A stretch of 64,000 bases of DNA from Varroa destructor. Taxonomy: Eukaryota; Arthropoda; Arachnida; Mesostigmata; Varroidae. The stretch's first letter is position 1, and each line of letters starts with the position of its first letter. A model generated the notes under the pieces. The model did no database searches. It was not told the DNA's origin and saw only the letters and a list, made by a program, of their open reading frames with translations. The position numbers and the translations under genes are program-made. Location of the stretch: NCBI RefSeq assembly GCF_002443255.2, contig NW_019211457.1, positions 1,962,727 to 2,026,726 of the forward strand, read 5' to 3'. Below, piece by piece: positions 36,940 through 46,107 of this stretch.

Positions 36940-37394
36940 GTAAGAACAGCCTAGAGAGGTTTTAGGAGGAAAAAGTGTAACACATGTCTTTTTTGGCCTT
37001 CTCAGTCATACCGTAGCAATAATAAAAAGAATAATACTGGCAGATAGCTGAAGTGCTACGGCGTTTGGACGTTTGTTGTTTCAGCGACTTTTTCGGTTTC
37101 AATTGTACACGGTGACGTCCTGATACAGCAAACCCCAGCGAGTGCGCTAAGCGATTTGCCCCTGAATCAGTCAACTTAATACAATATACGGATTTTTCCA
37201 ATTATTCTAAGTTGCAGGATGTTTGCTTCTTATCGTAAAATAGCGGGCTTTAGAGGGGCTTCTTAGAGAACCCTACGTTGGGGCGCTACGATGACTGCAC
37301 AAATTATATGAGCGCCTGTGAGTATAGCTAAACAGCAACGATTGACCGTTGCCCCTGGTGTCGTTCTCTACGACTTAAAATTTCTTCTTTCTAG

Positions 37395-37608
37395 TCTTAT
37401 TTCTATACGCCAAACAAGAGGTGAATTTTTCCCTAAACTCGTCAGTTACTCATAGTGGCGAATCGAAGAAAATTGTGGCAGTTTACCTTCTGTCTAGAGC
37501 AGATAAAGTTGCGAAAACAACATTTTCTGACAAAAGCAAAAACGATGGGTCGGTCGTAATAACACTGTTTGTTCTCCCGTCGGAGTTTGTGTTCTATTGC
37601 CAACAACG
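37395..37608 (+). CDS. Exon c of plus-strand gene model
   Basis: A near-ideal acceptor (aaatttcttctttctag, ending 37394) precedes two bases that complete the phase-1 codon of exon b, then 70 codons rich in S/K/V with beta-like alternation (KIVAVYLLSRADKVAKTTF, then NDGSVVITLFVLPSEFVFY). It contains NSS and NFS glycosylation-like sites. It ends CAACG with a GTAGTC donor, phase 2. If that donor is not used, a TAG follows at once (37610-37612). No family recognised. Confidence 0.45.
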
Positions 37609-37689
37609 GTAGTCTAGCAGTTGAACAGCGTTCGTGGTGAACGCCATAGCTATACCCGAGTGGTTTTACCGAATTTCTCTATTTTCTAG

Positions 37690-37738
37690 AAGCAATTTTA
37701 TACGAAAAAGTTGTTGTTCCACAACGACCAAAAGATAA
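37690..37738 (+). CDS. Exon d, terminal, of gene model
   Basis: After an 81-base intron with a strong acceptor (atttctctattttctag, ending 37689), one base completes the phase-2 codon of exon c and 15 codons follow (SNFIRKSCCSTTTKR) to TAA at 37736-37738. AATAAA overlaps the stop. The very short 3' end and the immediate stop fit a terminal exon. Confidence 0.4.
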
Positions 37739-37743
37739 ATAAA
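37738..37743 (+). terminator. AATAAA polyadenylation signal
   Basis: AATAAA hexamer overlapping the TAA stop of the plus-strand model. It would place cleavage about 10-30 bp downstream, inside the antisense exon candidate at 37749-37947, implying tail-to-tail overlap if both genes are real. Confidence 0.35.
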
Positions 37744-37748
37744 TTAAC

Positions 37749-37947
37749 CTGATTTTTACTGGCCGAGACGCTGCCTTCGATTTCGCTGAGAGCGGTTGAA
37801 TTCGACTGGACGCTATAGCCACTTTGAGCACTTTGGCTACTGGCCGCTGAATCCGTGTCGATGATAATTTGGTGTTGTTCGGACTTCAGTATTTTTCGAA
37901 CTACTTCACTGCGGTTCGGCTGATGGTAGATTCCAGCGTAGAGCATT
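37749..37947 (-). CDS. Candidate exon, Ser/Gln-rich
   Basis: Minus-strand frame bounded by an acceptor (gggtacattcag) and a CAG/GTTAAT donor. One leading base, then 66 codons starting MLYAGIYHQPNRSEVVRKIL and continuing with a serine/glutamine-rich part (SSQSAQSGYSVQSNSTALSE) that looks like a phosphorylatable disordered region. Codons for serine are varied (AGT, AGC, TCG, TCA, TCC), which fits selection on protein more than a DNA repeat. The plus strand is broken by stops here. If the donor is not used the frame runs 16 more hydrophobic codons to 37698. Family not recognised. Confidence 0.4.
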
Positions 37948-38528
37948 CTGAATGTACCCGTTCGGAAGTTGTTGAAACTCTCACTTACTTAGAATATCTT
38001 ACTCAGTATCGTTTGCGCTATTGACAGTTTACTGTTACCAGCCTTAACCTGATAACGAAACGATCCATCGATATGGAACAAGTGCCGCTAATTCCCTATA
38101 ATAAAGCTCACTTGAAAAAATTCACTATCGAAAAGAAGTTAGGGTCCTGGTGTTTTGTCCCCTGAACAAATACATTAATCTATTTGAACTATATAACACA
38201 GCACAGCACAGCCACTAGAAGTACGAGTTAACAACTTAATCACTTAGCACTACACATTTCATTATATCTATAGTGTTCCGATTTAGCATGTAAGTAAGTT
38301 GCCGTTCCAACGCGTACTAGACGTTACACGCGTCATACGCCATCGGCCCCACTGGCAGCAGTGCAATTGATTGCATTCGACCACTTGCGTCTTTGGCCTG
38401 TGTAACGCTTACTCTGGTCCGCTCGTTGTGATCCATTGTACCGCCATGATTAGCGGGACGGTCCACGCTATCCCCGTACGGCTCACCCCTCCCGCATTGA
38501 TGTGATGTTTAGCGGACGTCGCCGCTAC
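37948..38528. other. Likely intron or intergenic
   Basis: Mostly unassigned; GC content rises after 38.3 kb. ACAGC repeats three times near 38197-38212. Several short frames and donor-like sites in 38.4-38.5 kb are not resolvable. Confidence 0.4.
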
Positions 38529-38586
38529 CTGTAATCGCATGATCATTTGCAAGGACTTTTAACAGTTCTGCCTCGCCCTTGGCCAT
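38529..38586 (-). CDS. Candidate start exon in GC island
   Basis: Minus strand: ATG in good context (CCAATGG) opens 19 codons (MAKGEAELLKVLANDHAIT) plus one base, ending ACAG with a GTAGCG donor, phase 1. It sits in a CpG-rich block (about 38.34-38.66 kb) that could be a promoter/5'UTR, and the frame stays open upstream. Without splicing the frame stops eight codons later. It does not splice in phase to the exon at 37749-37947 directly, so an intermediate exon would be needed. Family not recognised. Confidence 0.3.
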
Positions 38587-38697
38587 TGGAAGACCTTCGG
38601 CGGGATGTGAGCGGCGGGTTCGACGTTCAAGTGCGAACGCGAAGACCAACTAAATAGAAATCCAGAATAATTATAAAGAAAAGTTACCCTAGTTGAT

Positions 38698-38721
38698 AGC
38701 AGCAGCAGCAGCAGCAGCAGC
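38698..38721. repeat. (AGC)8 microsatellite
   Basis: Eight AGC units read directly, next to the GC-rich block. No open frame around it looks coding, so a poly-Gln/Ser/Ala reading is not claimed. Confidence 0.95.
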
Positions 38722-38950
38722 TATATCACAAACGTAAGTGCCGTTCACCTACTCATGCGTCATTGATAATATTTGTCATTGTTATGGATGGACTTTATAC
38801 GCTTCTAAACGATAGTGGCCTAATTTCGAAAGAGTAAATACGCATGCTTGTAGACTATGCAGGGTAATTTTCAACCGGAAACGAACTGATGGTTCTACTA
38901 GGTTTTTGGCAACAGAATTCCATTGTGATGCTACGATCTTCGACAATCAG

Positions 38951-39053
38951 ACCTGATCACTCCATTCGTGTTTTCCGGGTTCGATGTTTCGAATCATGCT
39001 CGTTCGGATCCTCAGAGGTACCAACTCGCCGGCCTCTTGCCGACCGAATACAG
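38951..39053 (+). CDS. Candidate exon, strand uncertain
   Basis: Plus strand: acceptor gatcttcgacaatcag, then two bases and 33 codons (LITPFVFSGFDVSNHARSDP, then RYQLAGLLPTEY) ending ACAG with GTGCGC, phase 2. GC-rich compared with flanks. The minus strand is also open (arginine/glutamate-rich, ending TGA) and could be a 5' part of the minus-strand candidate at 38529-38586. Family not recognised. Confidence 0.25.
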
Positions 39054-40456
39054 GTGCGCTGATTTAGTCCAGGCTTAGACGACAATGTTTCTATACCTTT
39101 AACGGTCGTATAGTGCTTTGCTTTTTTTTTTTTTAATTTTGCCGCAAGTACATGCTTAGGTAATCATTTCTAATGTACCACATATTAAAAGAGTGGGCCA
39201 CGTAGGACCTTTGTTGTGATCTTTTTCATGATCGTTAAGGACACTTTTCAAAATCTTTTAGTGTATAGATTTACAGGACCATTACTGCAAGCCAATTCTA
39301 AATATACGGGCCTATAATTACGGAAGAAGGCGTGGATCGGTGTAAAACATCATGAATGTAAATCCTCTATTGAACTCGTTTCACTCTTTTCATTGTTAAA
39401 TTGCCTACTTGTGTAATATAACTTCTAGACACGTTTTTGACTTATTTTATCTGTTATCTTCACTTGTCGAATTGCCCCTGTTAGGAGCAAATTGATTAGG
39501 AAGGCTGTCAAGTAAAGTTCCAGTATAACAAAAGATTAGCTAACTGTGTCTCAATTCAAAGACGAGAAATATCTCAAGGCTATCCACAAAGGGAAACATT
39601 GGATAATTTCCTGGTCTTTTAGTTTAGTAACTCGATTCTTCACTGCCTGTTATGGGCAATTCAATAAACAAATCATTATTCATACGAGCAGATATTTAAA
39701 AAGCACACATATAAACATAAAACAACCATTACCTATTGAAAAAGTAATTGACAATATAATAATAATAATTGAAAGAAGTTAATGGCAAATTTAACCAATC
39801 ATGCTAGAAGAAACGTAATTACAACAGACTACTTTTAGTAGAATGATTTTAATCGCTAGGTATCTGATCACCGTAAAGTGTGCATATAGATTCGAGGAAG
39901 GCTTAGGTAGCTTTCGGCTGATATGAAGCACTTTTGGCGATGCGCCATCCGCCTATATTATTGTAACCTTGTCAGATTCTGGGGCATCATTGGAAGGGTG
40001 AGCGATACAACTTTTCAAAGTAGCCCAGAAGTTTCACAAAAAAAAAATCGTCCCGAATTGGCCACCGCCTTGCAAATGCAGCAGATAGCGTACAGGTAGA
40101 TGAATCCAGAAGTCTCCGGCTACTTGAAACAACACGAAAAAAATTTAGACACTAGCATTAGTGTAGTAAGACCTTGTGAAATTATCGACTAAGAAAGCTT
40201 ACTAGGCTTATTATTCTTTCTCTTGTTTAAATTTCGCCATGACAAACGACCATCTCTGCAGCTACATACAAAGCTGCCATAGAGCTCCATTGTTCCGCAA
40301 TACGATTTTAGGTGTGTTTCGATATCCCTAACTGCTCGTACCATCAAATGCTATCGAATTAGCCACCAAATATTTATTTCCATTAACTTACTTTTACATT
40401 AACTATCCCAATAGTAAACTTTATCGTTGACCTAAGTTCTGTATCGGACGGTTATT

Positions 40457-40475
40457 ATCATCATCATCATCATCA
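40457..40475. repeat. (ATC)6 microsatellite
   Basis: Six ATC/TCA units in a row, read directly, 78 bp before an ATT microsatellite. Confidence 0.9.
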
Positions 40476-40552
40476 GTGAAAAGTGAGAAGAACGAACTAT
40501 AGATAATTGCACTAAATGTAACTTACTCGATAAACTGTTTGGAAACGTAAAG

Positions 40553-40574
40553 TTATTATTATTATTATTATTAT
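40553..40574. repeat. (TTA)7 microsatellite
   Basis: Seven TTA/ATT units, read directly. Together with the ATC repeat it produces a spurious minus-strand ORF (40432-40686) with poly-Asn and poly-Met tracts. Confidence 0.95.
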
Positions 40575-41727
40575 GCGTAGTAGTACGCACCGTCTCGTTT
40601 TGGACAATGCGGAGACACTTCGTAGAGCACCGGTTTCGATTGGTAATGACTGCGAATCGTCGAACGTATGACCAAACAGTTACCAATTATTAAGTGAGTT
40701 CACAAAACCCAAATATTCAACTTAAAAGCTTAACTTCCGCGCGCACAGGACGCTTCAGTGCAGAACGTGTGACATACGCAGGAGACGTGAATATCACTGG
40801 ACAGCTCAAAGTCATAAATGATAGCATATCCTTTATATAGATAATTATATATTTCTATTATTGGGTTCTTCCAAACTGGGTTTCTTGTCGTATGCGACGA
40901 ACCCAATTAGTTGATTTTTTGTCAAAGCTATTTTCATTTTACCCTGATGATTCCTGGAACAATTTCGCTACAAGACCTTACACCATTGAACAGCACTTGA
41001 AACCCAGCAGGTTGAAAAAAAGAATTGCAACATTACATTCACCTTAGAAATCCTCATATTATTAGTAAACCGGACGCTGATCCAGTCTACACATTAGTAC
41101 ATCTTTGTACAGAGCCCACTTTCACATAGATACATGTTTATTTGTTTGAAAATATTCTCTTTCTGTGTGCTTCTTATCACTATATTCTTCAGCAATGAAC
41201 ATTTTGATAGTTTTTGACCTGACACCACTACAACTGCCTATCCATCAAGTATCATAGCAGACGTTGAGGCAAACGAGCAAAGCGCCAGAGCTGTCAAATT
41301 AGTCGCCTAGTTACCCGAACGCCTTAGCTTACTCGTAGAGCTCTGCGCGTACGGCGGATAACGCACAAGCAGTTCCGCATCAAGAACTTGCACTGCCAAC
41401 TACAGCTCCGCTATAGCAATACTAATTCAATCAGCCCAGCATTCAAGCACCGTAATCACTACCGACGCCATCTTTGTAATGGATGTGCTCTCAGACGACA
41501 CTTGACTTCGCTACCATCTGACTCTGGGTATATCGTAAGGTTACACACGATTGATGAATCAGCGGTTGTCATTGCAGTAGCTGCTTGGGTCAGTCAAAGT
41601 GGTTATCGTTGCTACAGCTCAGGAATACTTATGACAGTATCAATCTCTTTGAGGTAAAATTGGGGGTTCACATCGCGCCACAAATAGATATGACGAGGAA
41701 AGCACGTTGTTGATGTTCACGGTGACG

Positions 41728-42111
41728 CTAACAAGCAACAAGAAAGAACACCAACATTGTCCACAACAACAACCCCTTCAGAATTGGGTTCATGGATACG
41801 AATGGGGTCATCTCACGTAAACATGAGGGGAGGGGGGGAACGAGATTTCGGAGCTGCACCGTAGCGTTTAAAGGCAAGTCTGTTAATCTTACTGTTGTAT
41901 TTCTAAAGGTACTGCGATCGCTAAACCGAACTTCCCCCGAGAATTCAACCAACAATGCTACCTGTTTAACATATCCGGTCCTTTGGTTCTGCTTCCTCTC
42001 ACGTCCCTGCACTGGCTCACGTGGGTAATTAATTACCGTGACGCAAACAAATGAACGGCTTCTTTCGTTCTTTATGCGCTTGTTTTTATCGCGTCTTGTG
42101 GCGCAGCTCAC
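41728..42111 (-). CDS. 127-codon frame, candidate exon
   Basis: A minus-strand ATG frame: basic N-terminus (MSCATRRDKNKRIKNERSRS), a middle part with alternating polar/hydrophobic residues (FSGEVRFSDRSTFRNTTVRL), and a hydrophobic C-terminus (ILKGLLLWTMLVFFLVAC) that could be a membrane or lipid-anchor signal right before the stop. The plus strand is also open over 41792-42028. The C-terminal hydrophobic tail is suggestive of a surface protein end, but no family is recognised and the length is near chance expectation. Confidence 0.25.
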   Translation of the reverse strand: MSCATRRDKNKRIKNERSRSFVCVTVINYPREPVQGRERKQNQRTGYVKQVALLVEFSGEVRFSDRSTFRNTTVRLTDLPLNATVQLRNLVPPLPSCLREMTPFVSMNPILKGLLLWTMLVFFLVAC

Positions 42112-42223
42112 TCTTTGTCTGATTTTAGGTAGTAGAACCTGAATTTTTCAATATCTAGTATAGGTTAAAGCATTAAACTTCTCCTTTGTCGTTAATTTCA
42201 TTAGACGTTTGTTGCCACAAAAC

Positions 42224-42478
42224 TTACGAGGCCGTGCCAACCTGTTTGACCCAAACAGATTCGGTAGCTTTGACCCACATGAAAACGCTTCTAACGCCTT
42301 CGTTCGAAGCAGAACACGAAACTGCTCTACTATCTGTGTACAACCAGGCCACTAATCGCTGCGGCTTGCTCTTGGAATGGAAGCGAAGCTCAAGGTAGGG
42401 CACGACGTCGCTGGCGCTTTGTGCAGTTCCCTTACGAGCAGACTCGTACAATTCTTCGGCCGGGACTTGCCAGCCGGG
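42224..42478 (-). CDS. Candidate terminal exon
   Basis: Minus strand: acceptor tgattccatcacag followed in phase 0 by an 84-codon frame to TAA, with strong coding texture (PGWQVPAEELYESARKGTAQ, then VVPYLELRFHSKSKPQRLVA, then VFMWVKATESVWVKQVGTAS). The plus strand also reads well over 42205-42394, between a strong acceptor (gttaatttcattag) and an AAG/GTAGGG donor (CCHKTYEAVPTCLTQTDSVA), so strand is genuinely ambiguous. Minus is preferred because it is uninterrupted across the whole GC-rich patch. Family not recognised. Confidence 0.3.
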   Translation of the reverse strand, partial: PGWQVPAEELYESARKGTAQSASDVVPYLELRFHSKSKPQRLVAWLYTDSRAVSCSASNEGVRSVFMWVKATESVWVKQVGTAS

Positions 42479-42639
42479 CTGTGATGGAATCACTTGATCC
42501 CTTATGCCATGTTGCATTGAAAAGTGACGGGTGGCGACTTGTTGTTATGATACTGGGAGACTCCGTCAACACTGACAAAAGGAGCCAACCCAGCGGGCAG
42601 GCGCGTGCATTGCTAAGTACGCGCTGTGTATAGCTTCAA

Positions 42640-44581
42640 TCTACGCTGTATGCTGTGTGGTTCGAAGTACATGCAAATCGAAGCTTTAACCTATAGGCGA
42701 TTGTGTTTCAAGAATCAACAGTTTTTTTGTCTCTTAATGATCATAGCAGTAGTCGTCTTTAAGGCCAATTAGTCTGCGCATTTTGCCGTAAAATCCAAGA
42801 ACCATGTGTTTGCTTTTGTGTTTACTTTTTATCTGATTAACCTGATATTTTGCTTTTGGATTGTACAAACCTCCATTGTATCTTTTCCTACAAAATCAGG
42901 TGTTAATATATACGCTCACAATCGATTTCACTAAATTCAAGTCGTCCTACAACCGTCTATGCATGGGAAGTGTATACACGGAACCTGCATCTTCAGATGC
43001 ATCTGTAGCTAACATCTCATTTCATGATTACGGCACTTGAAGGAGCCTCGTGTACTCGAATAACCCAGCTATGACACTTGAGTGAAGTGAGCCTTTTTTT
43101 TTTCGTGGATAACTACGTGTACGGATTTATCTGCCCCTTCTCCCACCAAACGGGGAAAAGACGACGAGGAAACCTGAATAGAAACCAGTCCAACAGAGCG
43201 TGTTAGTCGCCCTTTGTGAACATCTGCTTTGCGATCGAATCGTCACCGTAGTGCAAATTAACGATAACAACAATACAGGATCAAGGACGGAAAGTTGGAA
43301 GCACAAATCCCTCGGGCTCCACTCACCTTGTCTCGTTTTGTCCTTGTCTCCTTCATTGCTTTTGCCTTGCCTCTCATGCAAAGAGAAGCGCTTGCAATAG
43401 GGTCTTCAATGAGGAACTGGCTCTGACTATTTTTGTTATGTTGGCAGGCATTCAAACGGCGCGTGTTGTACTAAGAAGGAATAGTCCGCCTCGACCATTG
43501 CCTCTAAAGTAACAAACCGAGTTTGCTTGTCTCGCAATATGGCTACGAGGAGCGGAACTATAGCGAGCGGCGGACAGCAGGGCAGAGAGGCACAAACACG
43601 CGGGGCATCAAAAAGTAATAGTATGGCATGACAACCTTTGATGCCACCTAGCTTGCTTCCAAGCCACCAGCCTCAATTTTTTTGTGCGAGAGCGAATAAT
43701 CCATAGTGGACCTGCGCAGACTTGACAAATCCACCAATGCGCAGATCCACTCTCGAAACGCGCAGATAAAGAGTAAGATGAAACCGAAGCAAGTTTAGTA
43801 AAGAAAAGAACACAAGAAATAGCCAAGGCCAAGGCCGAAGTAAGGGAACGAAACGAGAAGGGCATCTATTGCCGGACGACTCGCTATTTGCATAAAGTAA
43901 TACCATTTTGTATGGACTGCAGTAACTTGTGGGGCGCAGACGAACGTTTTGCTCACTTTTAGCCCCCTGTAGGGCATCACTCTAGGACAATCCAATAGAC
44001 ATCGATTCTGTCCAATAGACAACTTGATTCGCGTCTCGAGGTGGACCCTGAATGACTACTAAAACGATGATATAAAGAAGTATTTAACTCTTGAAGATAA
44101 TTTTGTCTCCGTTGAGTTCCAAACTGCTGGTTATCAGTTGATACAGTTTGATACAGAAAAAGATAGGTTAATCAAAGTAATTAGATAATTTTATAACTTT
44201 GTGGGATAGATGTGGTGAGAAAAACGATCCTTTTATGCCTTAACAAACAAATTCATTCAAAATAAACATGATTTGTTATGGCTTACTCAAGGGAAATGTA
44301 CTGGCCCTCGACGTGTGCTCTACCCGTTGTTGACACGGCGCTCGTTAAGAATACAATAACTGCTATTGTGTTTTTCAGGCCACAAATGCCTAACCGATAG
44401 AGCGCAAATACTATTTTATTTACTGGGGTAATAATCATTACCTGCCAGGTTAAGGAGCGGTGTCATAAGTTAGAGCATTGGAAGTAATGTACATATTCGT
44501 TTTTGGCCCTATTACTGAAATAAGACTTGAGCAATGGCTTTACGCTGCCGAGCGCTCCATCCATAAGAGTTCTGGAGTTAC
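42640..44581. other. Mixed DNA with overlapping ORFs
   Basis: GC-richer segments at 43.1-43.4 and 43.6-44.0 kb are open in several frames on both strands. On minus, an ATG at 43865 opens a signal-peptide-like start (MPFSFRSLTSALALAISCVL); another minus frame from the same acceptor (ccggcaatag) ends in a hydrophobic tail; and a plus frame there is lysine/glutamate-rich. I could not choose among them. T10 lies at 43094-43103. Confidence 0.35.
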
Positions 44582-44711
44582 CATCGAACGTGGACAGTCT
44601 GCGCCACCAATGAAAATTGTCGAAGTAGATGTGAAACTCCAATTCAACGATAACAATCACGATAGAAATAACAAAAGCAAGCTCCACTAACGCTGCTATC
44701 CATGAAGCCAC
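44582..44711 (-). CDS. Candidate exon with membrane helix
   Basis: Minus strand: acceptor tacatgtgatcgcaag, then 43 codons starting VASWIAALVELAFVISIVIV, a continuous hydrophobic helix, followed by an aromatic/basic stretch (FDNFHWWRRLSTFD), ending GATG with a GTAACT donor (phase 1). Valine and isoleucine codons are varied. A plus-strand frame (44478-44690) is open over the same bases (polar, N/D/K-rich), so strand is not certain. Phase 0 at its start fits the candidate exon at 45009-45113. Confidence 0.3.
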
Positions 44712-45008
44712 CTTGCGATCACATGTACGTCGCTATATCGTATCCTATATTCGTACCTAGAACATCTGATTCAGCCGCTAATCCTAACTAAGAACTTTCT
44801 AGGCCAGTACTACCGTCGCTACGTGTCAATATAAACGCATTCCACGATTCACCGTTCTCTATATATCAAAGCGAGCAGAGATTATCCGATAGAGATTCCA
44901 TAGAGGTCCGGTAAAGATTTTGTGGAAATCCGGCAAAAGTATTAGAAAATGCAGAGTACGGAAATTGACGGGGGCACCACGCCACTAAATAATAGAGATT
45001 GTATAAAC

Positions 45009-45113
45009 CGGAAATGAACGCTTGCGATGGTGGTTCGGCATATAACAAGTGGTGTGGTGTCCGACAAGACTTGGAGCGAGGACGAACTGGGCATGGGCAA
45101 TAATCCTTCGAAA
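45009..45113 (-). CDS. Candidate exon, unrecognised
   Basis: Minus strand: pyrimidine-containing acceptor (ttactttggcgcccaatag), then 105 bases open in all three frames, ending at a weak GTTTAT donor. The phase-0 reading (FRRIIAHAQFVLAPSLVGHH) would connect the flanking minus-strand candidates at 45778-45867 and 44582-44711; another frame is serine-rich (EGLLPMPSSSSLQVLSDTTP). Family not recognised. Confidence 0.25.
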
Positions 45114-45453
45114 CTATTGGGCGCCAAAGTAACAGCAGACGACACAGTTGCGAACGAAAACAGTAGTTTCTTCTTTGTCGGTCGCTGAATGCTCGGACGC
45201 TGTTTGGGGAAGCAAACATTGCATTTTGGTGAGGAGGTGCTGATCTGACAAAAGTATTAGAAATTCATGTAGATAAGAACATCGCTATTTTTTGAAATCA
45301 CGTATATATATATACTAATGTTAATGCAAATCCAGCGGTCACGCAGAGTATTGTTCGCATATCGTGTATGTTTGTTGATGGGATGGCCTTACATATGTGC
45401 AGTAACACGTATTTCCCTATATAAGCAATCCTCCGAGTTAATTATTGGCTAAC

Positions 45454-45473
45454 TTTTTTTTTTTTTTTTTTTT
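45454..45473. repeat. Poly-T run (T20)
   Basis: Twenty consecutive T, the longest homopolymer in the window, inside the presumed intron between minus-strand candidates. Confidence 0.95.
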
Positions 45474-45777
45474 GGCTTCTGCAGACACAGAAGTATTATT
45501 CATGTTCGTTAGCTGTTCTTACTTGTATTTTTGGCATTTGCCGAAGATATTTTCTGTAATTACCGTCACAACATAAAGATACGCACAACTATTGAGCCAC
45601 TGATCGGAACATTTACTACTCCTATCAATGGTCTTCACCAGGTCTAGAAACGATTTTGAGCGACTCTTCTGCTACCAGTAACGTCCACGGTGAGAGATAC
45701 TTCTCACAGCGGTCCAGATCTATTGTACCTAATCCAATAAAGCAACTTCTACCTATATAAAAGTAAGTGATACTTAC

Positions 45778-45867
45778 GCTACGAGAGAGGTCAACCTGGC
45801 TATTATTAGAGCGATGCCGGTAACTGCTTCGACGTCGCCGACGGTCATGTCCACCGGCACCATAATG
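45778..45867 (-). CDS. Candidate exon, Arg-rich
   Basis: Minus strand, exactly 90 bases, phase 0 to 0, between acceptor cacaaacattcgcag and a GTAAGT donor (45772-45777). The phase-0 reading is HYGAGGHDRRRRRSSYRHRS and onward, with five consecutive arginines using four different codons, which argues for protein selection. A second frame reads as a hydrophobic segment (DVEAVTGIALIIARLTSLV). The surrounding minus frame is open from 46107 to 45625 (160 codons, the longest ORF here), so the exon may start further upstream, including VKPLLMPTVLLGDANSYGEF. Family not recognised. Confidence 0.4.
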
Positions 45868-46107
45868 CTGCGAATGTTTGTGGCCAGAAAGTATTTTTGG
45901 TACCATAATGTAAAGTGAGTGTCGCGGTGCTGCCCGGAGCACAAACTCTCCGTAGCTATTAGCGTCACCAAGCAGCACGGTCGGCATGAGCAATGGCTTA
46001 ACGCCAACATGATGACTTCGGTTGTCGAATGGGTTTGCAGTGCCCTCTGTGTTGGGTAACACCTGGTTGTACTCGTTATTCGCTAGAACCCGTTTGACGC
46101 GGCGCAT

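Larger units (their letters stand above)
39054..41727. other. Unassigned DNA with microsatellites
   Basis: AT-rich to 41.2 kb, with T13 at 39122-39134 and the trinucleotide repeats listed separately. The plus-strand 89-codon frame 41388-41657 has mixed texture and no splice support. Confidence 0.45.

Noticed and set aside
40432..40686. Minus-strand ORF with poly-Asn and poly-Met
   Set aside because: Created by translating the ATT and ATC microsatellites.
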